A stretch of 64,000 nucleotides of DNA from CAYFLR01 sp964343805 (GTDB lineage: Bacteria > Bdellovibrionota_B > Oligoflexia > CAYFLR01): assembly GCA_964343805.1 (NCBI GenBank), contig CAYFLR010000001.1:62001-126000 (forward strand). The letters are read 5' to 3'. Every line of letters starts with the position of its first letter. Position 1 is the stretch's first letter. Below, piece after piece: positions 18,289-27,623 of this stretch. Under the pieces are notes generated by a model. The model saw nothing but the letters and a program-made list of their open reading frames with translations. It searched no databases and was not told where the DNA came from. Both the position numbers and the translations under genes were made by a program.

Positions 18289-19413
18289 CTAACTAGCTAA
18301 GTTTTCTGGGTTGAGTCCTTGGAGTGATTCTAAGACAAAGCGACCATCTTTGCGAATCAGTTTATCATCAAAATAAATTTCTCCACCTCCATAATCGCCT
18401 CTTTGGATGAGAACCATGTCCCAATGAACAGAGGATTTATTACCGTTGAAGGCATCATCATAGCTGGAGCCTGGAGTTAAGTGAATGGATCCGCAGATTT
18501 TTTCATCAAAGAGAGTGTCATTCAGCGGGTGCAAGATATGAGGGTGAACTCCAATAGCAAATTCACCAAAGTAACGGGCTCCTTCATCAGTATTAAAAAT
18601 CTCATCGATTTTATCTTGATCGTTGCTGGCGGTGGCTTTGATAATCTTTCCTTCCATAACTTCCAACTGCACATCTCTAAACAATACGCCATTATAGAAG
18701 GTGGTGGTATTATAGCTAATACGACCGTTAACCGAATCTTTAACTGGTGCGGTGTAAACTTCACCATCAGGTATGTTCATTTTGCCGTCACATTTGATAG
18801 TTGAAATTCCTTTGATAGAGAATTCAATGTCGGTGCCAGGTGAAGTAATTTTAACTCGATCTGTTTGATCCATAAGCTCAATGAGTGGATCCATGGCTTT
18901 AGACATCTGATTGTAATCCAAATTGCAAACATTGAAGTAAAAATCCTCAAAATCCTCGATGCTACGGTTGGCTAAGATGGACATGGCAGGGTTGGGATAG
19001 CGGAGGACCACCCATTTCTTTTTTAAGCGAGTTTCACTGTGCACCACATTCCAAAAGTATCGCCTTTGCAATTGTTTGGCTTTTGCTGAGAGGTCTCCCA
19101 TCTGGTAGGGGTTTTGTTGGGCTCTAATACCTATGTACGCATCTACTTGCTGCATTATAGATTGGTGTAAATTTGCGAAAGCCGAATTTTGCTCATCATT
19201 GGCTTGTTTGAAAAAGGGTTTGGATAAACGATCATCAAATGAATTCCAAAAGGGGATGGCTCCCTTCAAAGTGGCAATTCTAATACATTCTTGGGCCAGT
19301 TCTAAGGTTTCATTGCCCACGAGATCGATATAAACGATCTCTCCCGGTTTAATTGCCACCGAATGCGTCAGGAGATTATCGGCGAGAGTCGTGATACGTT
19401 CATCAATTTTCAT
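18289..19413 (-). CDS. M29-family aminopeptidase (AmpS/aminopeptidase T-like)
   Basis: 374 residues. Family landmarks are the N-terminal KPGEIVYIDLVGNE, the central GISTIKCDGKMNIPDGEVYTAPV with metal-binding Glu, the GARYFGEFAIGVHPHI segment, and the C-terminal GSIHLTPGSSYDDAFNG ... SSVHWDMV with His and Asp ligands. M29 enzymes are cytosolic, di-metal, broad-specificity aminopeptidases. It is the first gene of a two-gene operon with the zinc-ribbon protein. Confidence 0.88.
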   Translation of the reverse strand: MKIDERITTLADNLLTHSVAIKPGEIVYIDLVGNETLELAQECIRIATLKGAIPFWNSFDDRLSKPFFKQANDEQNSAFANLHQSIMQQVDAYIGIRAQQNPYQMGDLSAKAKQLQRRYFWNVVHSETRLKKKWVVLRYPNPAMSILANRSIEDFEDFYFNVCNLDYNQMSKAMDPLIELMDQTDRVKITSPGTDIEFSIKGISTIKCDGKMNIPDGEVYTAPVKDSVNGRISYNTTTFYNGVLFRDVQLEVMEGKIIKATASNDQDKIDEIFNTDEGARYFGEFAIGVHPHILHPLNDTLFDEKICGSIHLTPGSSYDDAFNGNKSSVHWDMVLIQRGDYGGGEIYFDDKLIRKDGRFVLESLQGLNPENLAS

Positions 19414-19574
19414 ATGTTAGTCCCTTTTGAAATTGCATGGTAAAACCCACAATCCTCTACAAATATCGGAAAAGTTAGGGGGGTTCAAGGGATTTTTAAA
19501 AGTTTAAAGTAAGCTTAGTTATCATTGACGAGATGACAAGTCTTTATTAGTATCGAGCCCTAGTGCCGATTCAA

Positions 19575-19626
19575 CCTGTATCCTCAAAACCTTCCAGGTC
19601 AAGTCAAAAGGTTTTAAGGATACAGG
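19575..19626. repeat. Hairpin, 19-bp arms, related to the 25019 palindrome family
   Basis: CCTGTATCCTCAAAACCTT (19575-19593) pairs with 19608-19626 with one mismatch and a 14-nt loop. It lies 25 nt before the acyl-CoA dehydrogenase start, so in the leader if transcription begins upstream. The arm resembles the core CCTGGATCCTTAGAACTTTT found at 25019, 36097 and 54769. Confidence 0.75.
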
Positions 19627-19651
19627 ATTCAAGTAATAGAAAGGGGACAGC

Positions 19652-20828
19652 ATGAATTTTGAATTAACTGAAGAACAAGCGATGATGCAGCAGACGGTTC
19701 AGTCTTTTGCCAATGAAGAGATCCGTCCAGTGATGAAAGAAATGGACCAAAAAGAAGAGTTTTCCGTCTCTTTAACTGAGAAAATGTTTGATATGGGTCT
19801 ATTTGGGATGGTCATACCTGAAGAGTATGGTGGAGCAGGGATGGATTACCTCTCTTACATTATCGCAGTTGAAGAGCTTTCTAGGGTGAATGCCTCTTTC
19901 GCCGCCACGGTTGCAGCTGCTAATTCTTTGGGGCTTGGTCCGATTTATTATTTCGGTACTGAGGAACAGAAGAAAAAGTACCTTCCCGACCTTTGTAGTG
20001 GAAAAAAGTTATGGGCTTTTGGACTCACTGAACCTGAAGCGGGTTCTGATTCTACCGCNNNNNNNNNNAAAGACCTCTGGAACTTTTGAAAATGATAAGA
20101 TTCAAATTAATGGATCTAAAATTTTTATTACCAATGCATCCAACCCCCTTTCTTTAGGTGCCACTGTGCAGCTTGTTTCAGGTAAAAAATCCAATGGTAA
20201 ACCTGAAATGTCATGCGCTTTAGTAACCAATGGAACTCCTGGCTACACTCAAAAAACCATGAAGCAAAAAATGGTATGGCGCTCTTCTAATACCGCCGAG
20301 CTTTACTTTGATAACTGTGAAGTTCCTGCTGAAAACTTATTAGGAAAAAGAGGGGATGGAGCCAAGATAATGCTTTCCACTCTTGACCGTGGACGATTAT
20401 CAATTGCCGCCATGGGATTAGGTGGAGCTCAAGGAGCTCTAGATATGGCTTTGGAATACTCTAAAAACAGGGTTCAATTTGGATCACCTTTAGCCGAAAT
20501 GCCGGTGAATGCAGAGAAGTTAGCTATGATGGCTACTCAAGTGGAAGCCGCTAGAAACTTGCTTTATAAGGCCTGCTGGGCCGCAGATAATAAGAAGCCT
20601 TTTGCCAAGCTATCTGCCATGGCAAAGCTCTACTGTGCTGATGTTATGTATATGTGTGCCAATCACAATGTTCAACTTCATGGTGGTTACGGACTGATGG
20701 AAGAATACGATGCTGCTATGTTTTATCGAGATCAAAAATTACTCGATATTGGTGAAGGAACTTCTGAAGTTCAAAAAATGGTGATTGCTAGATACATTGG
20801 TTGTTACGGTGATGTACAAGAAAGATAG
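19652..20828 (+). CDS. Acyl-CoA dehydrogenase (short-chain type), interrupted by assembly gap
   Basis: About 390 residues in two parts joined across N 20059-20068; the number of N leaves the halves out of frame, so the true gap length differs. The N-terminus MNFELTEEQAMMQQTVQSFA, the FAD/substrate segment FGLTEPEAGSDS, the KIFITNAS strand and the C-terminal catalytic glutamate in DIGEGTSEVQK are all typical. The enzyme makes enoyl-CoA from acyl-CoA. AAAGGGGA precedes the ATG. The mutase gene follows after 12 nt, suggesting a shared role in branched or odd-chain acyl-CoA catabolism. Confidence 0.9.
20059..20068. other. Assembly gap (10 N) in acyl-CoA dehydrogenase
   Basis: Run of N inside the conserved GSDS...KTSG segment. 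Flanking frames differ, so 10 is a placeholder. Confidence 0.95.
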
Positions 20829-20840
20829 GTAGGGAGATTC

Positions 20841-23800
20841 ATGGATAAACCACGAGTAATAATAGCTACAGCCTTATTTGATGGACATGATGTATCCATT
20901 AATATTTTCCGAAAACTGTTGGTTCAACGGGGAGTGGAGGTTATTCATCTAGGACACAATCGTTCGGTGGCTGAGATCTTTTCATCTGCGATTCACGAAG
21001 ATGTGGATGCCATTTTAGTGAGTTCTTATCAAGGGGGTCACAATGAATTTTTAACTTACCTCCTGGATAAACTCAATGAGGCCGGAATAGATGATATCTT
21101 AACTTTTGCAGGCGGTGGAGGAACCATCCAACCCGCTGAGATCAAAGTTCTCGAACAACAGGGTATTACCAAGGTCTATCATGCGGTAGACGGTCAACAG
21201 ATGGGGATTGAAGGCATTGCGGATGATATTGTTAAACGTCTCAGTGAACATCGTCGGGAAAGAAAAGCCCTCTTGGAATTAGGGGATTTTCCTTACAATA
21301 TGCAGAGCGAAGACAGTGTCGAGGTGGATAAAAACAAAGGGCTATTAGGTCAGTATTTGACTCAACTCGATCGGGCTTCCAAAGAAGAACGACAAAAGTT
21401 TATTGGTTCCTTGGATGGTGGAGAGAGAGAACATCCCGCTATGGTACTCGGTGTAACGGGTACGGGAGGAGCCGGTAAAAGTTCTTTAGTGGATGAGCTG
21501 GTGGGGCGTCTTCTCCATTATTCGTCCGAGCTTCAGATTGCTATTTTGGCGGTGGATCCTAGTAAAAGAAAAACGGGAGGGGCCTTATTAGGCGACCGTA
21601 TCCGTATGAATCATGTTTATAATCCACGGATCTTTTTCCATAGCTTTGCGGCGAGAGAAAACTCGGGTGAACTAACTGAATCCATAGAGCAATGTGTTCA
21701 TCTTTTAAAGAAATCCTCATTTGATCTTATTATTGTTGAAACCAGTGGAATAGGACAGGGAAGCAGTCAAATTACCGATGTAAGCGATGTTTCCATGTAC
21801 GTGATGACCCAAGATTATGGGGNNNNNNNNNNATCGAGAAGTCCTGCTAAATTATGTTCGTAACAGAAAAATACAGGTGCCCACTGATAGTTCGATCTAT
21901 GAATTAGATCTTCCCATTTTTGGAACCTCAGCTCGAAGTTTTAATAACTCAGGTGTGAGTCAACTGGCATTACATGTAACTCATCGGTTGAGAACAGATT
22001 ACTCCTGTTCTTGCTCTTTTGATGACGAAATTTTAGCTACCCAGAGTGAGCTCAGTAATCAGCAGGATGAACCTAATCGAGTTCCCACTTCCTATCTGGC
22101 GCAAATTGCAGATACGGTGGAAAATTACCATCAAAAAACCCGGCAAATTGCTAGGAAGGCCAAAGAGTGTGAATCTCTAAAAGTGAGTGATTCCCTTCTG
22201 CCAGAATCCTTTAGTGATGAACAAAAAGCGGCATTAAACGGTGTTTTTGAGGAAAAATGGGCTGAGATTCCCTCTGATAGTCGCGATTTTATTACTGGCT
22301 ATGATGAGATGAGAAAAAAGTATGTAGCCGACCATTTTACCTATCAGGTGAGAGGGAAAGATATTAAGGTTCGAACCTTTAAAGAGTCTCTATCTGGTCT
22401 TAAGATTCCTAAAGTCGCTTTACCAGAGAACCCTTCTTGGGAACAGCGAGTCAGCTATTATTATCGTGAGAATCTTCCTGGTTGTTTTCCTTTTACTGCA
22501 GGGGTTTTTCCTTTTAAACGAACCGCCGAAGATCCCAAGAGAATGTTTGCGGGAGAAGGCCCTCCTGCTAAAACTAATGAGCGCTTTCACTATTTATGCA
22601 ATGGTGAGAAAGCCACTCGTCTTTCCGTGGCCTTCGATGGTATTACGCTTTATGGTGAAGACCCTTCTCCTATTCCCGATATCTACGGAAAAATTGGAGA
22701 GAGTGGGGTGAGTATTTGCACTATTGATGATGTTGATACACTCTTTGATGGGTTTAATTTAACCCATCCCATGACTTCTGTTTCAATGACCGTGAATGGT
22801 CCGGCACCTATCATTTTGGCTATGTACTTTATGAATGCCTACCGCCGAGAGAAAAAGCGGGTAGAGGAGGAAAAAGGTACGGCCCTTTCTAACGAAGAGG
22901 CGGCTAAATTAAAGTTAGATACCTTCCGTCAGCTTAGAGGAACGGTACAGGCAGATATTTTAAAAGAAGACCAAGCCCAGAATACATGTATTTTTGGACT
23001 CGATTTTGCTCTCAAAATGATTGGTGATATTCAACAGTATTTCAGTGAGCAGCAGATCAGGAACTTTTATTCCATCAGTATCAGTGGCTATCATATTGCT
23101 GAGGCGGGTGCGAATCCCATTACTCAGCTGGCACTCACCCTGTCTAATGGTTTTCATTATGTGGAGTACTTTTTAAGCAGAGGTTTGCCAATTGATAGTT
23201 TTGCCAGCAATCTTTCCTTCTTTTTTAGCAATGGAATGGAACCAGAGTATTCAGTTATTGGTCGAGTGGCCCGTCGAATTTGGGCTATAGCCATGCGTGA
23301 TAAGTACGGAGCCAATGTAAAAGGTCAAAAATTGAAGTACCATATCCAAACTTCGGGCCGCTCACTGCATGCTCAAGAGGTGGAATTTAATGATATTCGT
23401 ACTACCATGCAGGCTCTCTTTGCTTTTTATGATAACTGCAATTCTCTGCATACCAATGCTTATGATGAAGCGATCACCACTCCAACGGAAGAATCGGTGC
23501 GCAGGTCTATGGCCATTCAACTCATTCTTTCCAAAGAGTTTGGCTTACTTAAAAATGAAAACCCCAATCAAGGGGCTTACATTATTGACACTCTCACCGA
23601 TATGGTTGAAAAAGCGGTGCTGGATGAATTTAGAAAAATTTCTGATCGAGGGGGAGTCCTCGGAGCCATGGAGTCTGGCTATCAAAGAGCCAAGATCCAG
23701 GAAGATTCGATCTACTATGAGAACTTAAAGCACAGTGGTGAATATCCTCTGGTTGGAGTAAATACCTATCTCTCACCTACTGAAGAAGATCTAGATCAAA

Positions 23801-24033
23801 GAGAAATTACTCGGGCCACCAACGAAGAAAAAGACAGTCAACTCTTTCGGCTTTCTGCTTTTCATAGTAAGAATGAAGATCAGAGAGAAGCGGCTCTCAA
23901 TTCATTAAAAGAGGTGGCTCTGGCTGGTGGAAATATCTTCGCTGAACTCCTCAATACAGTGGAGTACTGTTCTTTGGGACAGATTACCAACGCTCTTTAT
24001 GAAGTGGGGGGACAGTACCGTCGGGGTGTTTAA
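20841..24033 (+). CDS. icmF: Fused B12-dependent acyl-CoA mutase with G-protein chaperone (IcmF type)
   Basis: About 1,060 visible residues across N 21823-21832. Order: B12-binding domain (about 1-140; DGHDVSINIFRKLL, HLGHNRSV), MeaB-like GTPase (about 195-330; Walker A GVTGTGGAGKSSL, LAVDPSKRKTGGALLGDRIRM), then the mutase TIM barrel (about 480 to the end; SVSMTVNGPAPIILAMY, YSISISGYHIAEAGA, LHTNAYDEA). This order is that of IcmF, which interconverts isobutyryl- and n-butyryl-CoA (or close homologues) with its own G-protein domain. The gap falls where the GTPase NKxD motif should be; about 30-40 residues appear to be lost. Directly downstream of the acyl-CoA dehydrogenase. Confidence 0.92.
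21823..21832. other. Assembly gap (10 N) in icmF
   Basis: Removes the end of the GTPase domain after TQDYG. Reading frames on the two sides differ. Confidence 0.95.
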
Positions 24034-24039
24034 CTGACT

Positions 24040-24999
24040 TTAGAGATAATTAAAAAACACCGAACGAGCTGTAGTACGAAAGGCTCGCCTGTTGAGGCTA
24101 CGGTCGACGATGCAGATGAGTTCGGTGGTTTTTCCCTGTTCAATATTTACTACCACATCACAGACACCCGAGAGGACTTTAAAAAAACCAACTTGGGCGC
24201 TGGTCTCTTTAGATAGATTCACGACATGTTTTGAGCCGGAAAAGCACTTTGACAAAACTCTAAAAATGTCTTCTTTTCTTAAGGAACCAAACTGATCCAC
24301 CACTGACATGGTAATGTAGTTTTCTCCTACCTTCCATTTCACTTCTACATTTTCATAAGGAGCGAGTTCAAAGGCTTGACTTCGATCTCGTGAGTAGTAC
24401 TTGGGGCTCCCTTCACTGGTTTTAGGGGCATCATAAATGGCATTAGTAATATATTCATCACATACATCTACGAAATAAGTCATTTGATGCATGTTGACCT
24501 CTTTTTCCTCTAGGACCGGTGTAATGGATTGAATAATGTCATCACGGTCACCGGATTTATTAACTGTTCGGCTCTCGTATTCTCCTGGTTCTACTCGTTC
24601 ATAATTAATCGAAGGAATGCCTTTTTCTTCAAATTCTTTAAAGAGAATTCGTAGTAGGTGGAGGTTGAGCTGGGTGTATTTCTGGTTGATGAGACAGTCT
24701 GCTTGAAAGAAAAGATCTGGTACGGTGGTAATAATCTCTTTTAACTTTAGAGGGGTCACCACTGCAATGTAAACTTGGGGGTGAATGTTTTTCCAAGAGA
24801 TAAGGTGTCTCGGATCACTGCAGTCGGTGACGAGAAACACTGATTCCTCACCTTGGAGGTGGGATTCAACATCATCGACACTTTCACAGATCACCAAAGG
24901 AATTTCTTTATGAGTTACAATCTCTTTAATTTCACCTAAATCGAATTCAGATTCTTGGTGAAAAAGACATTTTAATTTCACTAAAAAAACCTCGTACAT
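24040..24999 (-). CDS. Regulator with degenerate receiver and GHKL ATPase domain
   Basis: About 319 residues from ATG 24999; a TTG at 25017 with AAGGA 7 nt upstream is also possible. The N-terminal ~125 residues look like a degenerate receiver (FLVTDCSDP, VYIAVVTP) without the full acidic pocket. The C-terminal ~140 residues are a GHKL/anti-sigma type ATPase: N box DEYITNAIYDAP, G1-like VVDQFGSL, then GFFKVLSGVCDVVVNIEQGKTTELICIVD. There is no HisKA domain, so it is not a standard kinase. RsbW-like binding to a partner, or phospholess signalling, is a guess. It is convergent with icmF, 6 bp apart, and its start abuts a large palindrome. Confidence 0.7.
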   Translation of the reverse strand: MYEVFLVKLKCLFHQESEFDLGEIKEIVTHKEIPLVICESVDDVESHLQGEESVFLVTDCSDPRHLISWKNIHPQVYIAVVTPLKLKEIITTVPDLFFQADCLINQKYTQLNLHLLRILFKEFEEKGIPSINYERVEPGEYESRTVNKSGDRDDIIQSITPVLEEKEVNMHQMTYFVDVCDEYITNAIYDAPKTSEGSPKYYSRDRSQAFELAPYENVEVKWKVGENYITMSVVDQFGSLRKEDIFRVLSKCFSGSKHVVNLSKETSAQVGFFKVLSGVCDVVVNIEQGKTTELICIVDRSLNRRAFRTTARSVFFNYL

Positions 25000-25018
25000 T
25001 AAAATTAGAATATCCAAT

Positions 25019-25178
25019 CCTGGATCCTTAGAACTTTTGGATTTGGAAGGTGGTGATGCTTGTGCTTCAAAGTTTACACAAAAACCGCAGATTTACCGGG
25101 GTAATTCGAGGGTTTTTGTGTAAACTTTGGAGTGCAATGATTGCCCCCTGCCTTTCAAAAAGTTCTAAGGATCCAGGG
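25019..25178. repeat. Large bipartite palindromic element (~160 bp)
   Basis: Outer arms 25019-25040 (CCTGGATCCTTAGAACTTTT...) and 25157-25178; inner arms 25063-25086 (TTCAAAGTTTACACAAAAACC region) and 25111-25134, nearly perfect. The apex holds the 12-nt palindrome TTACCGGGGTAA. It lies in the leader of the minus-strand ATPase-regulator gene. The outer arm recurs singly at 36097 and 54769. Confidence 0.88.
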
Positions 25179-25260
25179 TTTAATTATAACATAGCATTAA
25201 TAGGAGGAAAACCGGGATTGAAGAAAAAAGACAAAATTGTCACTGAGGAGATCTCATAAA

Positions 25261-25300
25261 GAAAAAGCCCCTCTCCTAAAAGTGGGAAAGGGGCTCTGAT
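25261..25300 (-). terminator. Intrinsic terminator downstream of the EF-G paralogue
   Basis: On the minus strand AGAGCCCC...GGGGCT is followed by TTTTTCTTT. Arms at 25266-25271 and 25290-25295 plus extra pairs. It ends transcripts coming from 25472 after the structured repeat. Confidence 0.75.
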
Positions 25301-25306
25301 TATTTC

Positions 25307-25341
25307 TTACAGTCAACGCAGCGGATGTGCGTTAAACGCTA
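25307..25341 (-). repeat. Truncated copy of the structured repeat (5' third only)
   Basis: On the minus strand GCGTTTAACGCACATCCG is followed by CTGCGTTGACTGT, matching the beginning of the neighbouring full copy D, then it diverges. It lies downstream of D relative to the gene, like the truncated copies B and G. Confidence 0.8.
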
Positions 25342-25349
25342 TAAAGAAA

Positions 25350-25471
25350 TTGGCGACGAAAACGGGCATCCGCAAGGCGACAAGAAAACTGGGAGAGGAC
25401 AGTACTAAGCATGTACGGACTCGAGCAAGTTTTCACAGTCAACGCAGTGGATGTGCGTTTTAGGAAGCCAA
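25350..25471 (-). repeat. Structured palindromic repeat, copy D (full, 122 nt)
   Basis: Starts on the minus strand at the first base after the TAA of the EF-G paralogue. Inner arms GAAAACT / AGTTTTC; outer arms AAAACG / CGTTTT and ACATCC / GGATGC; apical GTAC-ATGCTTA-GTAC. Its 3' end reads GTCGCCAA in place of GTTAGCCAA seen in the other copies. Confidence 0.9.
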
Positions 25472-27526
25472 TTAGTTGGATTCTTCCTCTTTATCTCTCT
25501 TAGCTTCCGCCACAACTTTTTCTTGTAGGTTGCCTGGAAGGACATCATAACGAGAGAATTCCATGGTGAAGTCACCCTGACCAGAGGTCATTGAGCGAAG
25601 ATCTGTGGCGTAGGTGGTCATCTCAGAAAGTGGAATTTCTGCTTTGATGATCTGTAAATCACCTGCTGAATCCATACCAGAGACTCGACCTCTACGGCTA
25701 GAGATATCACCAGAGATGTCACCAAAAAATTGGCTAGGAACAGTAATTTCAACATTTGCTAGGGGCTCTAGTAATATGGGGTTACACATATTAAAAGCCT
25801 TCTTAAATACTTCTCTTCCTGCAATTTGGAAAGCGATATCTTTGGAATCAACTGGGTGAGTTTTACCGTCAATTAAGGTAACTTTGACATCACATACGGG
25901 ATAACCAGCTATTACTCCGTTAGCCATCCGGTCTTGAATACCTTTATCAACACTTGGACGGAATACTTGATCGATAGCTCCACCAAAGATCTTATCGATA
26001 AATTCGTAACCGCCACCACGGGTGTTGGGTTCCATATTTACAATGACTCGGCCGTACTGTCCAGCACCACCAGATTGTTTTTTATGAGTGTACTCAACGT
26101 TATTAGCCGGTTTGGAGATGGTTTCCATATAACGAATTTTGGGAACCTTAGTAGTTACTTCTACGGAAAATTTTCTCTTTAACTTCTTAAGGATGGTTTC
26201 CAAATGAAGCATGGAAAGACCGGTTACCACTAACTCATGAGTCACTTCATCAAATTTTGATTCGAAAGTGGCATCTTCTTCTACCAGTCTATGGATAGAA
26301 GCGGAGATCTTCTTCTCGTCAGCTTGAGTTTTAGGAGTAATAGCTAAAGAGGCCATAGGAATTGGAAAGTCAATCTTATCGTAAGCGACAATTTCTTTAG
26401 CAGCACATAGGGTGTCAGATACTTCTAAATCATCTACCTTTGTAAGGGCAACGATTTCCCCTGGAATAGCTTCTTCGCATGGATCATTTTTAGCGCCAAA
26501 AAGTTTAAGCATTTGAGCAAACTTGATGGTTTTGCCAGTTCTGGTAAGCAGAGGGGTTTCGCCCGCTTTGAGTTTACCAGAGATGATTTTTAAGTAAGAG
26601 AGTTTTCCAACATAGTCGTCTCTAACGATTTTTACTAATTGAGCACTGAAAGGAGCGTCTTCAGTGTGCTCTCTAGATACCTCTTCATCTTTTTCAGGAT
26701 TTTTTCCGGTAGATGCAGGGTAGTCAGAAAGACTTGGAGTGAACATGGAGATAAAGTCCATGAGTTCTTCAACACCTTCGCCTTTGGCAGCAGAGCAAAA
26801 GAGGACTGGTGCAATAGATCCGTTTACAATAGCACTAATAAGGGGTTTAATTAACTCTTCATTAGATACTTCTTGACCCTCTAGATAACGTTCCATGAGA
26901 GCTTCATCTTCTTCAACGATGGATTCCATTAATTCGGTGGAGCGTTCTTGTACCGTATCAGCAATGTCAGCATTTAAGTCACTGGGAGGAGTTAAAGTGG
27001 AAACAACTCCAGAAAAGGTTGAGCCTTTACCCACAGGATAGTTGACGGCTAAACATTTTCGTCCGAGAGCTTCTTGTAATTCACTTAATCTCTGCTCTGG
27101 ATTGGCTTCATCAGCATCCATTTGGTTGACGACGATAATACGAGCGCGGCCAGCTTTTTCAGCAAGACCCCAAATTTTACGAGCCTGGAATGCTACACTT
27201 GATTGAGCTGGAACTGTAATAGCAACGGTTTCAGCTGCACTGATTCCGCTAATTACTTCACCTAAGAAGTCTGACATGCCGGGCATGTCAATGACAGTCA
27301 ACTGCTTATCTTTCCATGGTAGATCGGCTAAAGCGGTCTGAATACTACATTTCTTGTCCTTCTCTTCAGGTTCATAATCTAATAGAGAAGTCCCATCATC
27401 GGGGCTGCCTGCTCTAGAATTTCTTCCTGATTTAAAAAGCATCATTTCAGCGAGTGTTGTTTTACCTGATCGAGTAGGACCAGCGAGTCCAAATGTCTTA
27501 ATATCATTGACCGTCTTGGCAGCCAT
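25472..27526 (-). CDS. Elongation factor G-like GTPase (divergent paralogue)
   Basis: 684 residues with the whole EF-G domain order, AAGGAGGT before the ATG. The GTPase signature is altered: G1 is GPTRSGKTT (residues 16-24, usual GHVDAGKTT), G3 is DMPGM (80-84, usual DTPGH, so the catalytic His is replaced by Met) and G4 is NQMD (134-137, usual NKMD). Later domains keep KQSGGAGQYGRV and a conserved SRRGRVSGMDSAGD. This is an EF-G-like paralogue rather than the housekeeping fusA, which would sit with rpsL/rpsG. A role in ribosome rescue or recycling is possible but not shown. Confidence 0.85.
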   Translation of the reverse strand: MAAKTVNDIKTFGLAGPTRSGKTTLAEMMLFKSGRNSRAGSPDDGTSLLDYEPEEKDKKCSIQTALADLPWKDKQLTVIDMPGMSDFLGEVISGISAAETVAITVPAQSSVAFQARKIWGLAEKAGRARIIVVNQMDADEANPEQRLSELQEALGRKCLAVNYPVGKGSTFSGVVSTLTPPSDLNADIADTVQERSTELMESIVEEDEALMERYLEGQEVSNEELIKPLISAIVNGSIAPVLFCSAAKGEGVEELMDFISMFTPSLSDYPASTGKNPEKDEEVSREHTEDAPFSAQLVKIVRDDYVGKLSYLKIISGKLKAGETPLLTRTGKTIKFAQMLKLFGAKNDPCEEAIPGEIVALTKVDDLEVSDTLCAAKEIVAYDKIDFPIPMASLAITPKTQADEKKISASIHRLVEEDATFESKFDEVTHELVVTGLSMLHLETILKKLKRKFSVEVTTKVPKIRYMETISKPANNVEYTHKKQSGGAGQYGRVIVNMEPNTRGGGYEFIDKIFGGAIDQVFRPSVDKGIQDRMANGVIAGYPVCDVKVTLIDGKTHPVDSKDIAFQIAGREVFKKAFNMCNPILLEPLANVEITVPSQFFGDISGDISSRRGRVSGMDSAGDLQIIKAEIPLSEMTTYATDLRSMTSGQGDFTMEFSRYDVLPGNLQEKVVAEAKRDKEEESN

Positions 27527-27590
27527 AGTACCTCCTTATCTACGTTTCAAGAAGTGCTATATTAATGTTGTGATGGGCGTATGTCAAGGA

Positions 27591-27614
27591 AAAAAGGGGG
27601 GTTGGAACCCCCCT
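27591..27614 (-). terminator. Intrinsic terminator of ppdK
   Basis: GGGGGGTT-GG-AACCCCCC (27596-27613). On the minus strand it is followed by TTTTTT and lies 10 nt after the ppdK stop. Confidence 0.9.
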
Positions 27615-27623
27615 CTCTGTTTT

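Noticed and set aside
25218..25259. 13-codon peptide (TTG start) behind AGGAGG
   Set aside because: A good ribosome site, but the peptide is tiny and Lys-rich, with no support beyond position; it could be a leader remnant.
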